Positions 43,466 through 51,867 of a stretch of DNA of 64,000 nt are shown piece by piece. Both the position numbers and the translations under genes were made by a program. Within the stretch, counting starts at the first letter, position 1. Each line of letters opens with the position of its first letter. This DNA comes from Deinococcus carri (lineage in GTDB: Bacteria; Deinococcota; Deinococci; Deinococcales; Deinococcaceae), in contig NZ_BAABRP010000005.1 in the NCBI RefSeq assembly GCF_039545055.1, forward strand, positions 137,001 through 201,000, read 5' to 3'. Below the pieces are notes generated by a model. That model was not told where the DNA came from and did not search any database. It worked only from the letters and a program-made list of their open reading frames with translations.

Positions 43466-45281
43466 GTGGTCTAAAATGCGTTTGCCCCGCTAATAAACGG
43501 GCTTTGTAGTCGAGCAGCGCCTCTTCTATGCGCGGGAGCGCATTTCGAAGGAAGAGTTTATAGTTTTGGCGCTGGTAGGTTCTGTTGCCCTGATTCAGAG
43601 CCGGGGAAAGCAGGTATTCTCCACCCGTCGCCTGACACCATACCCAGACGGCCGCTGGTCTTGAGCGACTGTTCGGTAGCAGGTTTTGCACGCGAAACTT
43701 ATCACGTATTTCTTGCCAATCCTCATATGGAACCGTGTTGAAATTCGACAAGAGTCTTCTTCTGTTACCGTAATCAATTTTGTTTGAATCGTTTGATAAT
43801 TTCGCGGCCAGTCGACGCAATCTGTTCTCGAACTCCTCCGACAGACCAGCTTCTCCTAGAGAGGTCATCGTGGGATTCACGGTCGTCGTCCGAGTGACGG
43901 GTAAATCCAATTTCTGTGCCGCTTCTCCCCATGTACAATTGAAATTGATTCTGATGAGGGCCATTGAGCACATGCGGCGGCCCATGACGGAATCGGAATT
44001 GGTGTTGAGGAATGGTGACAGTAGGTCGAGGAACAGCTCGTCATAGTCCGATTGCCACAAGAGCTGTGGGACGTGGTCTTCGGTAAAGGTATAGGGTGTT
44101 CCTTCCTTGCCCGTGATCCTCGTCCTCAAGTTCATTCTGCCTGGGGACATGCCCACAGACCGCCAATTCAGAAATGCTTGCAAGACGTATGGGGAGCCCT
44201 CCGTATAATTGATCATCCTGCTCGTTCTCTTATGTGCGTAAGAGAAGAGATCCGAAAGCCGATGTTCAAGTTCCCCGTATGTTTCGGTGTGTATCATATT
44301 TTGTGCTTTGACCACCAGTGAGGCCATAAGGAACGAGCTGCTCGGGGCTCTTGTTCTAGCTTCAAGGTGCCGCGTCAACTTCGTGCCATCACGTGCGTTC
44401 AAGGCCAGAATACCATCCCGGCTGGTCATCAGATCGATGAATTTCTCTTGTATAAATGATGGTAGACCATCGGCGTCTTCCGGGCGTCCGGCAAACCGAA
44501 GGAGGGACGCCACGGTCCTCAATGCTCTGAAGTAGTCGAAGCTGGACACCTCTTGACCCGCTATCAATGGCGTCTTTCCTATTAGTGCGCCATCTACGTA
44601 TTTCTGAGCCTCTAATATTGAGGGCCACTCCTCTATCGATCGTGTATCGACGAGGGGAAGAAGTTGGTGGCATATGTTATTACCAGACGCCGTGTTTCTA
44701 AATCTTTCGTCTCTAATGTGGTTGCCACATTCCAGAGGATCTGGAACATCTAAAGAGTATATGTGCCCCGGCCCGCGATGCACGTAACGACTTGGGCGAA
44801 TATTGCAATTTGGACAAAGGTCGATAAGCATGACGCCATGTCTAGTGCAGGAGAAGGACCAGGGCAGCTTCCATCGCAATTGCCACACTCCACCATCTTC
44901 TTTTATGCATAAGGGGCAAACGTGGGAGCTGCCGAAGTAACACCACTCCTGCATGACTGCGGAACGTAAACTATTATGACTTCGACTGTCGATGCGGCTC
45001 AGGTCTAGGGCAATACCGTTTAGACTGTCGAGAAAAAGACGAGAGACTTCTGCCTCACCCAAGCGGGTCGAGTAAGCGAAATTGCGGACCGAAGGCTCAC
45101 TCTCAAGGATCAGGTCTCGGGGAACAATACTACCCGACCGCGGTTCCTTGATGAAGCCAGTCGCGTGTAGGAGCGTAGAGACCGGCACCTGGAGATGAGC
45201 CGCGAAGCGAATGATGAAGCTCGTGAAGGACTCGCCTCCTGCCGGTAAGATACCCATGGAGAGCTGGCGCGGACTCGACAT
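43413..45281 (-). CDS. tniQ: TniQ-family protein 1 (module C, in the tnsABC operon)
   Basis: The 622-residue protein shows PAGGESFTSFIIRFAAHLQVPVS at the N-terminus, zinc-ribbon halves HVCPLCIKEDG and CTRHGVMLIDLCPNC, and the shared C-terminal block DYGNRRRLLSNFNTVPYEDW...AAVWVWCQATGGEYLLSP. It lies 21 bases after tnsC and is the fourth gene of the operon. Base composition is clearly more AT-rich than in most of the window (frequent AAT, ATA, TTT codons), and this also holds for the adjacent tnsC, a sign of separate origin. It converges and overlaps with the second tniQ. Confidence 0.87.
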   Translation of the reverse strand: MSSPRQLSMGILPAGGESFTSFIIRFAAHLQVPVSTLLHATGFIKEPRSGSIVPRDLILESEPSVRNFAYSTRLGEAEVSRLFLDSLNGIALDLSRIDSRSHNSLRSAVMQEWCYFGSSHVCPLCIKEDGGVWQLRWKLPWSFSCTRHGVMLIDLCPNCNIRPSRYVHRGPGHIYSLDVPDPLECGNHIRDERFRNTASGNNICHQLLPLVDTRSIEEWPSILEAQKYVDGALIGKTPLIAGQEVSSFDYFRALRTVASLLRFAGRPEDADGLPSFIQEKFIDLMTSRDGILALNARDGTKLTRHLEARTRAPSSSFLMASLVVKAQNMIHTETYGELEHRLSDLFSYAHKRTSRMINYTEGSPYVLQAFLNWRSVGMSPGRMNLRTRITGKEGTPYTFTEDHVPQLLWQSDYDELFLDLLSPFLNTNSDSVMGRRMCSMALIRINFNCTWGEAAQKLDLPVTRTTTVNPTMTSLGEAGLSEEFENRLRRLAAKLSNDSNKIDYGNRRRLLSNFNTVPYEDWQEIRDKFRVQNLLPNSRSRPAAVWVWCQATGGEYLLSPALNQGNRTYQRQNYKLFLRNALPRIEEALLDYKARLLAGQTHFRPLTTYEAQGAPIYYERSP

Positions 45282-45302
45282 ATGGTGTTGCCCCTATCGG
45301 CT

Positions 45303-46457
45303 CTATTTTAATCCCGAAGACGTTCGGGATCTCACGATATAATCCTCCTCGGCGCCCTGGTCCAGTAGAATCGTCTCTAGTATACTCTTTGTTATTCTTT
45401 CACTGCCGTTTTCAATAGCCATATTCGCACCCCGCCTCACCAGATGACACAAGGCTGAAATGAAGCCGCCGGTTCTGCTCCACAAATACTGATCTAATTC
45501 CAACAGTGTGTTCTCGGATCTTCTCCCGAGCACAAGATTGCTCTCCAACAGTTTCAGAAGGTCCATCCACACGTCTTTGTTCGTGACTACCCTTGGAGTC
45601 TCTCCATCACTCCCTTGTGTAATCCTATAGGCGACCTCTTCATCGTATTTGAAGCTGCCCACTTCCAGAAGCGTAAATCTGCGCCGAGTCTGCGACTTTC
45701 TGGAGTTCTCGGGCGTCTCTCCCAACCCCTCCGTGAAAAACTTGTTGTTCTTGACATCGATCCCGGCGACGACGATCGTGGCGGCTATGCTGTTGGCGAA
45801 GTCCTTGATGTGGTTGTTGACGTCCTGTGAGGTCTTGTTGCCTGGTTTCAAATAATGTATGTCGTCGATGAATAGAAGTGTCGTCGCACAACGTTTGGCA
45901 TTGTTGACGACTAGATCTGTAATTTCGTCGGCGTCCGCACCCTTCGGGTAGGGAGTGTTATAGAACTTCGCGAGTTTGGTGCTGAGCCCCTTGATGGTGG
46001 TGGCTCCACGCAGGGTCACGTAGGCGACGGGCTTGTACACGTCGTTCTGACGCGTCCTGCCTGTGGTATACCTCTCCCGCATCTCCAGTTCGTACTGCTT
46101 GCCGAGGTTGGCGAGGATGGTCGTCTTGCCTACGGTCCCTTCACCGTCGATGACGGCGCCGCGGCGGGCACCCGGTTGAGCGAGGAGGTTCGCTCGGATG
46201 AGTGGCAGCAGGATTTCGTGAACTCTCCTCATGTCGGGCGTGAGGATGGGGCCGAAGCTGTTGTGATAGTCCACCCGACTTTGATTGTAAAGTTTCCTTT
46301 GATCGAAGGTCATGGCACTCATCTGGGTGCGGGAAACCTTTGAGGGCTTCTCCACAGGCTTCTGACTTACGAAGGCCTCCCATTCCTCCCAGGTGTCGAA
46401 GGTGAGAGGAGCGTCCGGTAACGCTGCCGAATCTGCCTGTTCCTGTTGCTCTTCCAT
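45303..46457 (-). CDS. tnsC: TnsC-like AAA+ ATPase (module C)
   Basis: The protein has 384 residues from the ATG at 46457, which overlaps the tnsB stop. Walker A is GEGTVGKTT (105-113) and Walker B LLFIDDIHYL (194-203). An acidic N-terminal segment (EEQQEQADSAALPDAPLTFDTWEEWEAF) and a helical lid (DRVDYHNSFG...) precede it. It should form ATP-dependent filaments on target DNA and hand the target to TnsB. It is closer to the module B protein than to module A in the Walker regions (KTTI-A-LGK, DD-HYL). AT-rich codon use compared with neighbours. Confidence 0.9.
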   Translation of the reverse strand: MEEQQEQADSAALPDAPLTFDTWEEWEAFVSQKPVEKPSKVSRTQMSAMTFDQRKLYNQSRVDYHNSFGPILTPDMRRVHEILLPLIRANLLAQPGARRGAVIDGEGTVGKTTILANLGKQYELEMRERYTTGRTRQNDVYKPVAYVTLRGATTIKGLSTKLAKFYNTPYPKGADADEITDLVVNNAKRCATTLLFIDDIHYLKPGNKTSQDVNNHIKDFANSIAATIVVAGIDVKNNKFFTEGLGETPENSRKSQTRRRFTLLEVGSFKYDEEVAYRITQGSDGETPRVVTNKDVWMDLLKLLESNLVLGRRSENTLLELDQYLWSRTGGFISALCHLVRRGANMAIENGSERITKSILETILLDQGAEEDYIVRSRTSSGLK

Positions 46458-48622
46458 CACTCGTCCTCCCAAACGTCGGGGTTGTAGTTGTCGCCCGATA
46501 TCGTGTGATCTCGGAGGGCATCGTCAAGCAACTGCATCGGGGAGCCCCCGTCCACGAACCGGGGAGGCGCCGAGGTCGGAGCAGGAAGAAAATCCGACTC
46601 TCCCATCCTTGTCAGGGTTGCGGCGAGACTCGTCCCCGTCATGTTGCCGCCTGTGCGATCGCGTGCAGCCTGACGGGCCTCCTCCAGCCGTCGGGCGGCC
46701 AGGCGCCGCTCACTGCGCTTTTCCAGCACGGCGTCGTCCATTCTGTCCAGCACCGCATCGAGTGCTCTGGAAACCTGCTCGCGGGTAGGCTTCAAGTTTT
46801 CGCCGCCCCTGCTCAAGATCAGCGACTTGACGAAGCCGAGCGTCACGTCGTTGAACGGTCTGTCGGGGTTCATGGTATGGACGCGGCGTACCGGCTGCCA
46901 CGACCGACTGTCGAGATCGTAGAAGAAGAGCCTGGACAGGTCACGTGGGTCGCAGCTGACGGGCCACTTTCCCTCATGTTCCCCGCCGTACGGGGAAGTC
47001 CGGTGACGACAGGGATCCAGCACTGGACCGTCGTACAGCATGTTCTTGAATCGCAGTCCGGCGTCGTCCACCGTTACCCAGGCGACAGGAAGTAGCTCGT
47101 AGTAGAGATTGACGTTTCTGGGTACGTAGACGAAACCCGCCCGCGTGATCCCCTCTTCGTAACGCTCGTTGGGGGTCAACTTCAAACCCGGTGCGATCTC
47201 CTCCCATAGGCCAGGATGCCACCTTTTCTGCCAGAACGAGCAGACCCAGTCGGCGAAATAGACTTCGAGTTCGTCGACGAAACTGAAAGCCTCTTCCTCG
47301 ACCTGTTCGGGTGTGCCCCGTGACCACACGTTCGGCCCTTTGTAGCCTGGTACGTACTGCAGGAACATGCTGCCGATCGTATTGAACATACGCTCGACGT
47401 AAGATTTGTCGGACCCGGTTCGCGGGCGGGCAGGCTGAACGTTGATGCCTAGAATCACGCATGCGCGTTCGAACACGGCCGACATATATATTTTTCCTCT
47501 GTCGACGATGACGTTCTCCGGTCGAATCACGGGAACCGCCATCACGCCCTCCGGGAGGTCCGTTTCCGATAGATTGACGACGATGTTCTCCGGCACGCCG
47601 ACGTACGTCCGACTCCAGCGCGAGCTTTCTGGAATGTGGGGGTGAAAGCGTTTCGGTCGAATGATGTCGTACAACATCAACGCGGCGTCAACCTGCTTGT
47701 CCCGATGTACGATCCTCCAGGCGAGGATCGATCGGCTGTAGACATCGACGGCCAGGACCAGCTGGAGCGGAATCCATTCCAGGGAGATGGGATCCATTCC
47801 GAAGGCATCCAGTGGAGTGCTGTCGATCATGACGTACTCGCCGGGACGTTGGGCCTCGAAGCGACGGTATGGCGTGGATGGTTTGCTGGCGGCGCCCCGC
47901 CGGGTTTTCGACGAGTGGTTCAGGTACTTCCCACGTGAGCGTTCCGTGATCAACTTGTTGAGGGTGGGGATGCTCGGAATCTTGACCTCACCCTCTCCAT
48001 GTTCTCTACCCAGTAGCTTTACAATGTCACGCCGCAATTTTCCGTAGCCGACATTGGTCTTGTCCTTTTGATCTTGAATCACCTGGTCTATCGCGGCGAC
48101 GAGTCGATGATCGGCCCGGCCCGTCGGATTCACAGGTCGTATCTGCCTTCGATCTACCAGACCTATGAAACCGAGCTTGTCATAATTCGCTTTGTCCCTA
48201 TATAACGTTCTCAGACCTATCTCCAGCTCTTCGGCCTTGTTTCTCATTCGGCTGGTGAGCCCTACCAATCCTGGGTTGTACTCGTCGCGTGGCTCTCCGG
48301 GCAGCGCCAGCTCGGCGTAGCCGGACCGGAAGCCGGTTATGGCTTCCCGCAGATGAGCCAGGCGAGTCGTAGCTGCCTGGCGCTGTTCGGCGGTAATGTC
48401 GAGAGAGACGAAAGAATCGTTACTTTCGCCCTCATCTTCACCATCGAGAATCTTGAAGTCGCCGGTTGCCACTACGTCACTCAGGGAGGCGATTGAAATC
48501 CTGTCGTGAACCGATCTGAGTCGAATAGTCGCGCCGGCGAAACCCACTACCGTATAGACCTCACCGTCGAACATGAGCTTGCAGCCGATGGATATACGAC
48601 TAGCGTTCGGCAGAGTGACCAC
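46457..48622 (-). CDS. tnsB: TnsB-like DDE transposase (module C)
   Basis: The 721-residue protein has DDE residues in YVMIDST (D267), VIVDRGKIY (D374) and KSYVERMFN (E410). The N-terminal 240 residues contain helix-turn-helix type segments (KLGFIGLVDRRQI, VGYGKLRRDIVKLLG) that should bind the end repeats. The C-terminal part is charged (KRSERRLAARRLEEARQ). The start overlaps the end of tnsA by 23 bases. Length equals that of module B (721), and both share the WPxxxDPRDLxxLF/YxW block near the C-terminus, so B and C are closer to each other than to A. Confidence 0.92.
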   Translation of the reverse strand: MVTLPNASRISIGCKLMFDGEVYTVVGFAGATIRLRSVHDRISIASLSDVVATGDFKILDGEDEGESNDSFVSLDITAEQRQAATTRLAHLREAITGFRSGYAELALPGEPRDEYNPGLVGLTSRMRNKAEELEIGLRTLYRDKANYDKLGFIGLVDRRQIRPVNPTGRADHRLVAAIDQVIQDQKDKTNVGYGKLRRDIVKLLGREHGEGEVKIPSIPTLNKLITERSRGKYLNHSSKTRRGAASKPSTPYRRFEAQRPGEYVMIDSTPLDAFGMDPISLEWIPLQLVLAVDVYSRSILAWRIVHRDKQVDAALMLYDIIRPKRFHPHIPESSRWSRTYVGVPENIVVNLSETDLPEGVMAVPVIRPENVIVDRGKIYMSAVFERACVILGINVQPARPRTGSDKSYVERMFNTIGSMFLQYVPGYKGPNVWSRGTPEQVEEEAFSFVDELEVYFADWVCSFWQKRWHPGLWEEIAPGLKLTPNERYEEGITRAGFVYVPRNVNLYYELLPVAWVTVDDAGLRFKNMLYDGPVLDPCRHRTSPYGGEHEGKWPVSCDPRDLSRLFFYDLDSRSWQPVRRVHTMNPDRPFNDVTLGFVKSLILSRGGENLKPTREQVSRALDAVLDRMDDAVLEKRSERRLAARRLEEARQAARDRTGGNMTGTSLAATLTRMGESDFLPAPTSAPPRFVDGGSPMQLLDDALRDHTISGDNYNPDVWEDE

Positions 48623-49349
48623 CCCGCGCTTCGGTCAGAATTGGTGTACTGTCAGTCATCGGTAGATACAGATCTACGTTGAGAACTTGTCTCCAAAGGA
48701 GCCAGAAGAGGATCGGTCGTACCAGATAGGCAGGGCCGTCGACACTCCTTATGAGGGAGCCGATGGAGTGTTCCGTAAGATGAGCGTTGTCGACAAGGGA
48801 ATCGGCGTAGCCTGCCTTCTCTTCACGGAGGCTCCTGTAGCCTGAGAGCCAAGAAACGTTTGAGAAGAAGGTCGGATGAGGTTCGGTTTGTATTTCGTAA
48901 CCCCAACCGATCTGATCACATGCGATTTTCGTCGCCTCCGCCTGCCGCTGGAAATCCGCATCGTCGACGAAATCGAGTGCCTTGACATCTATAATGCATA
49001 CCCTTCCGTACCTATCTCTTGTGTATATGTCAGGATAATGTACATAGGACCGTTGTTTGAGTTTATAATGTAATCTGAAGGGTTGTGTTGCAACGACGTC
49101 AATGATGGGGTTGAAGTCGAGGAGCATGACTGCGGCTCGCTCATTCCGACTCTCGCAGAGAATGAGCTTTGACATCTTCTCGAAGAAATAGAGATTGGGA
49201 AAATGTCGCTGCCCGTGGTAGGCCCGGGGACGCCGTACGGGCTGACAGGTCTCGAACGGCAGGGTCGAGACTTCGAGCAGACCCACCCCCGTCGAGGATG
49301 TTTTGGCTTTCGTCAGGAAGTCGACCTGGAAGTTGCTGTACATCGGCAC
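48600..49349 (-). CDS. tnsA: TnsA-like endonuclease (module C)
   Basis: The protein has 249 residues from GTG 49349, or 247 from the ATG at 49343, which has GAGGTG 4 bases upstream and is the better start. PD-(D/E)XK core: ESRNE (E66/E70 region), HYPDIY (D107) and IIDVKAL (K123), all catalytic residues present. The N-terminus carries the HGQRHFPNLYFFEKM segment that in TnsA precedes the nuclease, and the C-terminus ends with YLVRPILFWLLWRQVLNVDL, shared with modules A and B. It is the first gene of the tnsA-tnsB-tnsC-tniQ operon, 80 bases from the predicted -10. Confidence 0.9.
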   Translation of the reverse strand: MPMYSNFQVDFLTKAKTSSTGVGLLEVSTLPFETCQPVRRPRAYHGQRHFPNLYFFEKMSKLILCESRNERAAVMLLDFNPIIDVVATQPFRLHYKLKQRSYVHYPDIYTRDRYGRVCIIDVKALDFVDDADFQRQAEATKIACDQIGWGYEIQTEPHPTFFSNVSWLSGYRSLREEKAGYADSLVDNAHLTEHSIGSLIRSVDGPAYLVRPILFWLLWRQVLNVDLYLPMTDSTPILTEARGGHSAER

Positions 49350-49380
49350 CTCACGCAGGGTCGTGCCAGATGGGGAGGAA

Positions 49381-49410
49381 GCGGCGGCGCCCTCATCGGG
49401 GCGCCGCCGC
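49381..49410 (-). promoter_or_regulatory. Leader hairpin upstream of tnsA (module C)
   Basis: Perfect 12-base arms GCGGCGGCGCCC (49381-49392) and its complement (49399-49410), with a 6-base loop, about 31 bases before the tnsA start. On the mRNA it is followed by TTCCTCCCC. It matches in position the hairpins of modules A and B. Confidence 0.65.
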
Positions 49411-49429
49411 TCCAGGTGTGGTCAGATTG

Positions 49430-49458
49430 ACTTTACTCTTTCGCCAACTGATTGCCAA
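49430..49458 (-). promoter_or_regulatory. tnsABC-tniQ(C) promoter overlapping end repeats
   Basis: Minus strand -35 TTGGCA (49453-49458), 17-base spacer, -10 TAAAGT (49430-49435). Direct repeats CGCCAACTG (49442-49450) and TGCCAACTG (49453-49461) overlap the -35 and spacer, so an end-binding transposase could repress this promoter. Confidence 0.6.
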
Positions 49459-49495
49459 CTGGTCCTTCAAGTTGTCATATATGTCGGCGGACAAT
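49441..49495. repeat. Candidate right end of module C and adjoining end-like sequence
   Basis: TTGCCAACTGG (49452-49462) is an inverted match to CAGTTGGCAA at 18031-18040 near the other side of the cargo. Just outside lies GTTGTCATATATGTCGGCGG (49471-49490) with GACAA at 49490-49494. Read on the opposite strand, its TGACAAC core matches the repeats at 17437-17917. It may be the start of module B or the tip of module C; I could not find a matching 5-bp target duplication. Confidence 0.45.
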
Positions 49496-49693
49496 TTACT
49501 TTCCCACTGCGCTGCGATGACAGCGCACTCTTCTTGCTGTGGGAAAATTGCATACGTCCTGCATAACGATGCTGTATTTTCCCATTTTTTCTATCCGCTC
49601 CAGCACAGGCTTTTAGAGGGCGTGCAAGGGTCTAAGGGAGAGTATGCGTATAGCTGGAGGCCTCAGAGGCGCACGATCCCTTAGCATGCGCGG
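49496..49693. other. AT-richer non-coding stretch before the GIY-YIG gene
   Basis: Contains TTTCCCAC (49499 region), its inverse GTGGGAAAA (about 49529) and TTTCCCAT (about 49577), plus GCGCTG/CAGCGC inverted repeats. These could be protein-binding sites at an element end. No gene seen. Confidence 0.35.
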
Positions 49694-50803
49694 GTGGAGG
49701 ACACCACCCTCGTCCCACGTACGCCGGGCTTCGTGTATGTGATGCGCAGCCCGGCCCTGCGCGAAGGCCTGTACAAGATCGGCCTGACCGCTGCGTCGCA
49801 TCCGGAAGCAACGGATGCCCTAAAGCGCCGGGCACGTGAGCTTAATGACCCCACAGGCAGTCCTGGCGGATATCAGTTGGTGGAGGCACGCTGGTCCCCC
49901 GACTGCAAGGCGGCAGAACGCTGGGCGCACCACCTGCTGCGCGAGTACCGCTACCTGCCCGGTAAGGAGCTGTTCTGGGTGCCACGTCCGGCGCGTGTGC
50001 AAGCGGCCCTTCGCTTAGCAGTCTTCAAGGCTGAGCAGCGTCAACCGCTGCCGCAGCGTAAGCTTCGTGCGCGAAAAAGCGTCACTGTGCACTACCGCCA
50101 GGGTGTGGGGTTCTGGGATAGGCCGCCTGCGGGTCTGGACTCCTACATGGAGGGCTGTCAGTTGCTGCCGCTCTTCCCCCGCCGTGGGGAGGCTTTCTTG
50201 CGCCGCGCTGGCGGCATGCTGCTGCCCCCAGAGTTGGTGAGTGAGGCACCCTTCGTGCCTGCTCTCCGACTGCTGGGCGAGCATTACGCGCGCGGCGCAT
50301 GGATGGATGTGACTGCGCCTAATGTGCGGGTGGGTCCAGGCGAATCGCCCCTATTGTTGCCCGCGTGGTTATTGTGCCGGCCAGCGCCAGCTGCGCGTAC
50401 ATGGCTGAAGGCGGCCGCCGCGCAGGGGGACTGGCTCGCCCATGGACGACTCGCCCAGTTGGAACTCGCAACGAGCCGCCCCGAGGCAGCGCAGATCCAT
50501 CAGGCGCAGGCGCATCTAACCGTGTTCGGTGTGGGTCTGGTTGAGGCCCTTGCGAGGGCAAATGGCGAGTTGGATGAGGTCTGCAGTCCTCTGGACGCTG
50601 GCGCGTTCCGGCGCGAGGACGGCCGTACGGCTTGGCGCATCCTGGTCACCTGGGCATCTCAGATAAAGAGGGGCCAGATGGCGCCTCCTGATCCCAGCCT
50701 ACGCAGGCAGCTGAAGCGGGAATTGGCGCAGCACCTTGAAGAGCGGTGGGTTCCACTCGCTCAGCGGGACGTGTTGATGGCCGTGCTGGACCAACAGTTG
50801 TAA
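49694..50803 (+). CDS. T5orf172/MUG113-type GIY-YIG domain protein
   Basis: The 369-residue protein (GTG start at 49694) has a GIY-YIG-superfamily domain at the N-terminus: GFVYVMRSP (12-20), YKIGLT (27-32), an arginine in KRRAREL (44-50), and the AERWAHHLLREYRYLPGKELFWV helix-strand end, as in the T5orf172 and MUG113 families. These are nuclease-fold domains common in phage and mobile elements. The rest (about 130-369) includes HYARGAWMDV and AAAQGDWLAHGRLAQLEL segments that recall Sel1/TPR-like helical repeats, perhaps for protein contact. Convergent with the next gene with 10 bases between stops. Its function is unknown. Confidence 0.72.
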   Translation: MEDTTLVPRTPGFVYVMRSPALREGLYKIGLTAASHPEATDALKRRARELNDPTGSPGGYQLVEARWSPDCKAAERWAHHLLREYRYLPGKELFWVPRPARVQAALRLAVFKAEQRQPLPQRKLRARKSVTVHYRQGVGFWDRPPAGLDSYMEGCQLLPLFPRRGEAFLRRAGGMLLPPELVSEAPFVPALRLLGEHYARGAWMDVTAPNVRVGPGESPLLLPAWLLCRPAPAARTWLKAAAAQGDWLAHGRLAQLELATSRPEAAQIHQAQAHLTVFGVGLVEALARANGELDEVCSPLDAGAFRREDGRTAWRILVTWASQIKRGQMAPPDPSLRRQLKRELAQHLEERWVPLAQRDVLMAVLDQQL

Positions 50804-50813
50804 TATCATGCCT

Positions 50814-51257
50814 TTAAGGTATGCAGATCGGCCCCCTTATTACTTCATCAGTACCCTGATTATCGAAGTCGTGCGGGTAAGCGACTTGTAGATCGTCCGC
50901 GCTCAGCCATCCGTGAAGGCGTGGCTGGCGGCGCACCTGCACCTCGTAATGGGCACCCTCGGTATTCATGGCCAATGCCTGCTGCAGTAGGTCGACGACC
51001 CTCTTATTTTGTTCGTAGCCTGCCTCAGTATACCAGAAGCGTACGTCTGCATTAAGGCCTTCTGGATGAACAATTCTGCTCCCGAGTGTGAATAGCTCGT
51101 CGGTCAACTCCTCGAGAGCAGTGTTATCGACATTGCCTTCAATCAAGTCGATGATACCTCCGCGGAACCAGCCTAGCCATTGCCCCTGGCCTTTGCGAAC
51201 TTCAATGCGATACAGGTATTCGGGTGTGTGGTCACTGACGTGCATGTCATGCAGCAT
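50814..51257 (-). CDS. Unknown 147-residue protein
   Basis: The ATG at 51257 (or 51245) is preferred, since upstream codons run through a strong hairpin. No family recognised. The sequence has an N-terminal strand pair (YLYRIEVRKGQGQWLGWFRGG), a helix (NTALEELTDELFTLGSRI), RFWYTEAGYEQN and a final VRRQPRLHGWLSADDLQVAYP. It looks like a small cytosolic alpha/beta protein. It follows the module B toxin-antitoxin-like set but is separated from it by a strong hairpin, so it probably has its own promoter. Confidence 0.55.
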   Translation of the reverse strand: MLHDMHVSDHTPEYLYRIEVRKGQGQWLGWFRGGIIDLIEGNVDNTALEELTDELFTLGSRIVHPEGLNADVRFWYTEAGYEQNKRVVDLLQQALAMNTEGAHYEVQVRRQPRLHGWLSADDLQVAYPHDFDNQGTDEVIRGPICIP

Positions 51258-51293
51258 AGGGCGCGCTCCGCAAGGGCGAACTGCACATGTGGA

Positions 51294-51347
51294 AGGGCTA
51301 AGCACGGGGGGCATTGCCGAATTAGCAGCGCCCCCGTGCCTAGCCCT
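51294..51347. terminator. Strong hairpin after the module B toxin-antitoxin-like set
   Basis: 17-base arms (51294-51310 and 51331-51347; AGGGCTAaGCACGGGGG type) with one mismatch and a 20-base loop; the right arm touches the last codon of the MazF-like gene. It lacks a T-run. Most likely a terminator for the leftward operon. Confidence 0.6.
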
Positions 51348-51658
51348 CAGATTTGCGTGACCACTGCCTTGTGCTTCAGCAGTACCTCCCACAGCACTTC
51401 AGGCGCCACGGTTCCCAGCACACGAAGGTGCGCCCGGGGACAACGCTCCACCACATCGGCCAGCACCGCCATACCGATCTGGGGCATCTGCAGCGGCACT
51501 TCAAAAGGATTGCCGCGTGGATCCCAGGTGACTGCAGCCAGTAATACGGCCAGGCTCCCGGCGTTGTACTGCTGATTTGTCAGCACCATGCCTCTTTTGC
51601 CAGAAGCGACATTCTCCACCACATCGCCCGGCTTGAATTCAGGGAGGAGAGTTGTCAT
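51347..51658 (-). CDS. PemK/MazF-like candidate toxin (module B)
   Basis: The protein has 103 residues. It starts with EFKPGDVVENVASGKRGMVLTNQQYN, giving the GD-V turn and following strand of PemK/MazF-like proteins, then LAAVTWDPRGNPFEVPL, which lines up with the ...LTPFPRGNSLEVPV part of the module A protein. It is the last gene of a leftward three-gene set with 4-base overlaps, the mirror of 16013-17384. Catalytic residues are not clear, so it may be a MazF-fold protein with another role. The pair of modules keeping the same gene at the same place argues for selection. Confidence 0.55.
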   Translation of the reverse strand: MTTLLPEFKPGDVVENVASGKRGMVLTNQQYNAGSLAVLLAAVTWDPRGNPFEVPLQMPQIGMAVLADVVERCPRAHLRVLGTVAPEVLWEVLLKHKAVVTQI

Positions 51659-51867
51659 TCGCCGTCCTCGGCATGCTGATTGTGCTCGGTCAGTGCCGCA
51701 ATCAACGCCTCTGCGTTCAGCGTCCGCAGGACAGCCACCAACCGCTCCCCCTGAGCTGTGCCCATGAACGCGTCGCCCTCCCTGATGCCCATCTCCTTCA
51801 CCAGCGCTGCTGGTAAGTACGCGAAGAGCCCACTGCCGCTACGAATCACCTTCATGCGGTGCGTCAT
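51655..51867 (-). CDS. AbrB/MazE-type antitoxin-like protein (module B)
   Basis: The 70-residue protein has KVIRSGSGLFAYLPAALVKEMGIREGDAF, the standard AbrB/MazE DNA-binding pattern (basic strand, leucine/proline helix, GD turn). The remaining residues form an acidic tail (LTEHNQHAEDGE) that could wrap a toxin. Both ends overlap the neighbouring genes by 4 bases. It should act as DNA-binding antitoxin and operon repressor. The module A equivalent is 16828-17067. Confidence 0.72.
   Translation of the reverse strand: MTHRMKVIRSGSGLFAYLPAALVKEMGIREGDAFMGTAQGERLVAVLRTLNAEALIAALTEHNQHAEDGE

Noticed and set aside
41645..49349. A CRISPR-associated transposon
   Set aside because: Two TniQ proteins recall such elements, but there is no cas gene and no repeat-spacer array anywhere in the window.
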